Shown piece by piece: positions 62,270 to 64,000 of a stretch of 64,000 nucleotides of DNA. The stretch lies in assembly GCF_012349115.1 (NCBI RefSeq), contig NZ_PQIG01000024.1, forward strand, positions 62,001-126,000, written 5' to 3'. Source of the stretch: Rhizobium ruizarguesonis (GTDB lineage: Bacteria; Pseudomonadota; Alphaproteobacteria; Rhizobiales; Rhizobiaceae). A model generated the notes under the pieces. It was not told where the DNA came from. It searched no databases and worked only from the letters and a program-made list of their open reading frames with translations. Within the stretch, counting starts at the first letter, position 1, and each line of letters opens with the position of its first letter. The translations under genes and the position numbers were made by a program.

Positions 62270-64000
62270 TGAGGCGGTGGCACAAGTTTGCGATCGGGTC
62301 CGCAGCCGGCATCGTTCTTGCCGGCGCGGCTCTCTTTGCGCTCGATGCCGCCGACAAGGCCTTTCCGCCGCCGCTCGACAGGGCGAATGCCGTCTCCGCC
62401 GAGGTGCTCGATGCCGACGGACAATTGTTGCGCGCGTTTGCGACGTCGGAAGGCCGCTGGCGGCTGACGACGGCGGTCTCCGACGTCGATCCGCAATTCC
62501 TGCGCATGCTGATCGCCTATGAGGACCAGCGTTTCTACGAACACGGCGGCGTCGACCTCTGGGCGCTCGGGCGCGCTGCCGTGCAACTGGTCAGCAACGG
62601 CCGTATCGTCTCCGGCGCCTCGACGCTTTCGATGCAGGTGGCGCGGCTGATCGAGCCGCGCGAAGGACGCTCGCTTTCGGCAAAACTGCTGCAACTGGTG
62701 CGCGCCGTGCAGATCGAACGCCGGCTGTCGAAGGAAGAGATCCTCGACCTCTATCTGACGCACGCGCCCTATGGCGGCAATCTGGAAGGCGTGCGCGCCG
62801 CAAGCCTTGCCTATTTCGGCAAGGAACCGCGGCGCCTGGCGGTCGCCGAGGCAGCGCTGCTCGTCGCCCTGCCGCAATTGCCGGAACGGCGCCGGCCGGA
62901 TCGCAATCTCAAGGCAGCCGAGGCCGCACGCAAGCGCGTGCTCGACCGGGTGGCGGTCGCCAGAGCCGTTGGTGACGGCGAAGCGGAACGGGCCGAAGGC
63001 GTCGCGGTCCCGCCCCAGCGCATGCAATTGCCGGCCCTTGCCGCCCATGTCGCCGAAGCAGCACTGCGCAAGGAGCCGACGGTCCTCAAGCACCAGACGA
63101 CACTGAAGAAGCAGGTGCAGCAGGGGCTGGAGGCGGTTGCGCGGGCAGCGGCATTCAAGCTCGGGCCGAAGCTCTCGCTTGCCATGGTGATGGCGGATGC
63201 GCAGACGGGCGCGATCGTCGGCGAGGTCGGCTCGGCCGATTATTTCGACGCCAGCCGCTCCGGCTGGATCGACATGACGCGCGTCAACCGCTCGCCGGGC
63301 TCGACGCTGAAGCCCTTCATCTATGGGCTGGCCTTCGAGCAGGGCCTGGTATCGCAGGAGACGATCATCGAAGACCGGCCCGCCGATTTCTTCGGCTACC
63401 GGCCGCGCAATTTCGACATGAGCTATCAGGGCGACGTCACCGTGCGCGAGGCGCTGCAGCTTTCGCTGAATGTGCCGGCCGTCAAGCTGCTCGATGCCGT
63501 CGGGCCGTCACGGCTGATGGCGCGCTTCCGCCGCGCCGAGGTACGCCCGGTCCTGCCGCCGAATGAGACGCCGGGGCTTGCGATCGGGCTTGGCGGCGTC
63601 GGCATCACCCTGAAGGATCTGGTGCAGCTCTATACGGCGCTCGCCAATCGCGGCCAGCCGGCAAGGCTCGGCGACGGCGTCACCGGCGCACCGGGCAAGC
63701 TCGACGGCGAACCGCTGCTGGAGCCGGTCGCGGTCTGGAACGTCGCCGATATTCTCTCCGGCGTCATTCCCCCCGCCGGCGCGCCGCAACGCGGCATCGC
63801 CTACAAGACGGGCACGAGCTATGGCTATCGCGACGCCTGGTCGGTCGGCTATGACGGGCGCTATGTGCTCGGCGTCTGGGTCGGACGACCTGACAATAGC
63901 GCCGTGCCGGGATTGACGGGCTATGGTACCGCCGCGCCCATCCTCTTTGAAGGGTTCGCCAAGTCAGGCATCGCGACGACGCCGCTGCCCCGCCCGCCTG
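62269..64000 (+). CDS. pbpC: penicillin-binding protein 1C, cut by window edge
   Basis: A bifunctional peptidoglycan synthase, 577 residues visible. An N-terminal membrane anchor (about residues 8-28) precedes a GT51 transglycosylase domain with Glu85 in AYEDQRFYEHGG. A transpeptidase domain has the SxxK motif as Ser345-Thr-Leu-Lys348 in SPGSTLKPF and a KTGTS motif further on. The frame is open to the last base, so the C-terminal part (normally to about 700 residues) lies outside the window. The start overlaps the alpha-2-macroglobulin stop. It would repair the wall after damage near that protein. Confidence 0.95.
   Translation, partial: MRRWHKFAIGSAAGIVLAGAALFALDAADKAFPPPLDRANAVSAEVLDADGQLLRAFATSEGRWRLTTAVSDVDPQFLRMLIAYEDQRFYEHGGVDLWALGRAAVQLVSNGRIVSGASTLSMQVARLIEPREGRSLSAKLLQLVRAVQIERRLSKEEILDLYLTHAPYGGNLEGVRAASLAYFGKEPRRLAVAEAALLVALPQLPERRRPDRNLKAAEAARKRVLDRVAVARAVGDGEAERAEGVAVPPQRMQLPALAAHVAEAALRKEPTVLKHQTTLKKQVQQGLEAVARAAAFKLGPKLSLAMVMADAQTGAIVGEVGSADYFDASRSGWIDMTRVNRSPGSTLKPFIYGLAFEQGLVSQETIIEDRPADFFGYRPRNFDMSYQGDVTVREALQLSLNVPAVKLLDAVGPSRLMARFRRAEVRPVLPPNETPGLAIGLGGVGITLKDLVQLYTALANRGQPARLGDGVTGAPGKLDGEPLLEPVAVWNVADILSGVIPPAGAPQRGIAYKTGTSYGYRDAWSVGYDGRYVLGVWVGRPDNSAVPGLTGYGTAAPILFEGFAKSGIATTPLPRPP

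Overview
The window looks like chromosomal DNA of a Rhizobium-type alphaproteobacterium (Rhizobiaceae). The evidence is high GC, GTG/TTG starts, many TGATG/ATGA operon overlaps, rhizobial-type gene families, and three diverged copies of a mosaic intergenic repeat of the kind seen in Rhizobium. No rRNA, tRNA or CRISPR array was seen. The last gene (pbpC) runs off the right edge.

Layout. 0.2-4 kb: an ABC exporter, a small methyltransferase and a DUF3095 protein with a cyclase-like pair of Asp residues. 4.1-9.8 kb: a Tn3 transposase remnant, then a five-gene operon (binding protein, two permeases, ATPase, agmatinase-like ureohydrolase) read leftward from a divergent LysR gene, then the remnant of a PEP-mutase-family gene. 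9.8-12 kb: a GNAT acetyltransferase and a nucleotide-sugar dehydrogenase. 12.5-27.2 kb: a long co-directional block made of a class III nucleotide cyclase, a complete oligopeptide-type ABC importer, three glycosyltransferases, a giant ABC exporter whose ATPase motifs are all degenerate, and a stand-alone cyclic-nucleotide-binding protein. This block is the best candidate for an undescribed system: a cyclic-nucleotide-controlled glycan assembly or transport machine.

27.2-36.8 kb: a toxin-antitoxin pair whose toxin has no canonical start codon, an MFS symporter, a cyoABCD quinol oxidase operon with a SURF1 gene, and a convergent hybrid histidine kinase. 36.8-43.3 kb: two flavin-dependent oxidoreductases and a heterodimeric ABC exporter pair. 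43.3-48.5 kb: an accessory segment that starts with an IS5-type transposase remnant and carries a LysR regulator, a secreted amidohydrolase and an alginate-export-type outer-membrane barrel.

48.7-56.6 kb: a small His-rich exported protein, two LacI regulators, two MFS transporters, a TetR regulator with palindromic operator candidates, a single-domain response regulator and an exported MsrA. 56.8-64 kb: an alpha-2-macroglobulin with a PAN-like domain and an intact thioester motif, translationally overlapped by pbpC (PBP1C), the classical periplasmic defence and repair pair.

All functional statements come from reading motifs and gene order by eye. No database search was run, and starts were chosen from ribosome-binding sites, overlaps and signal peptides.
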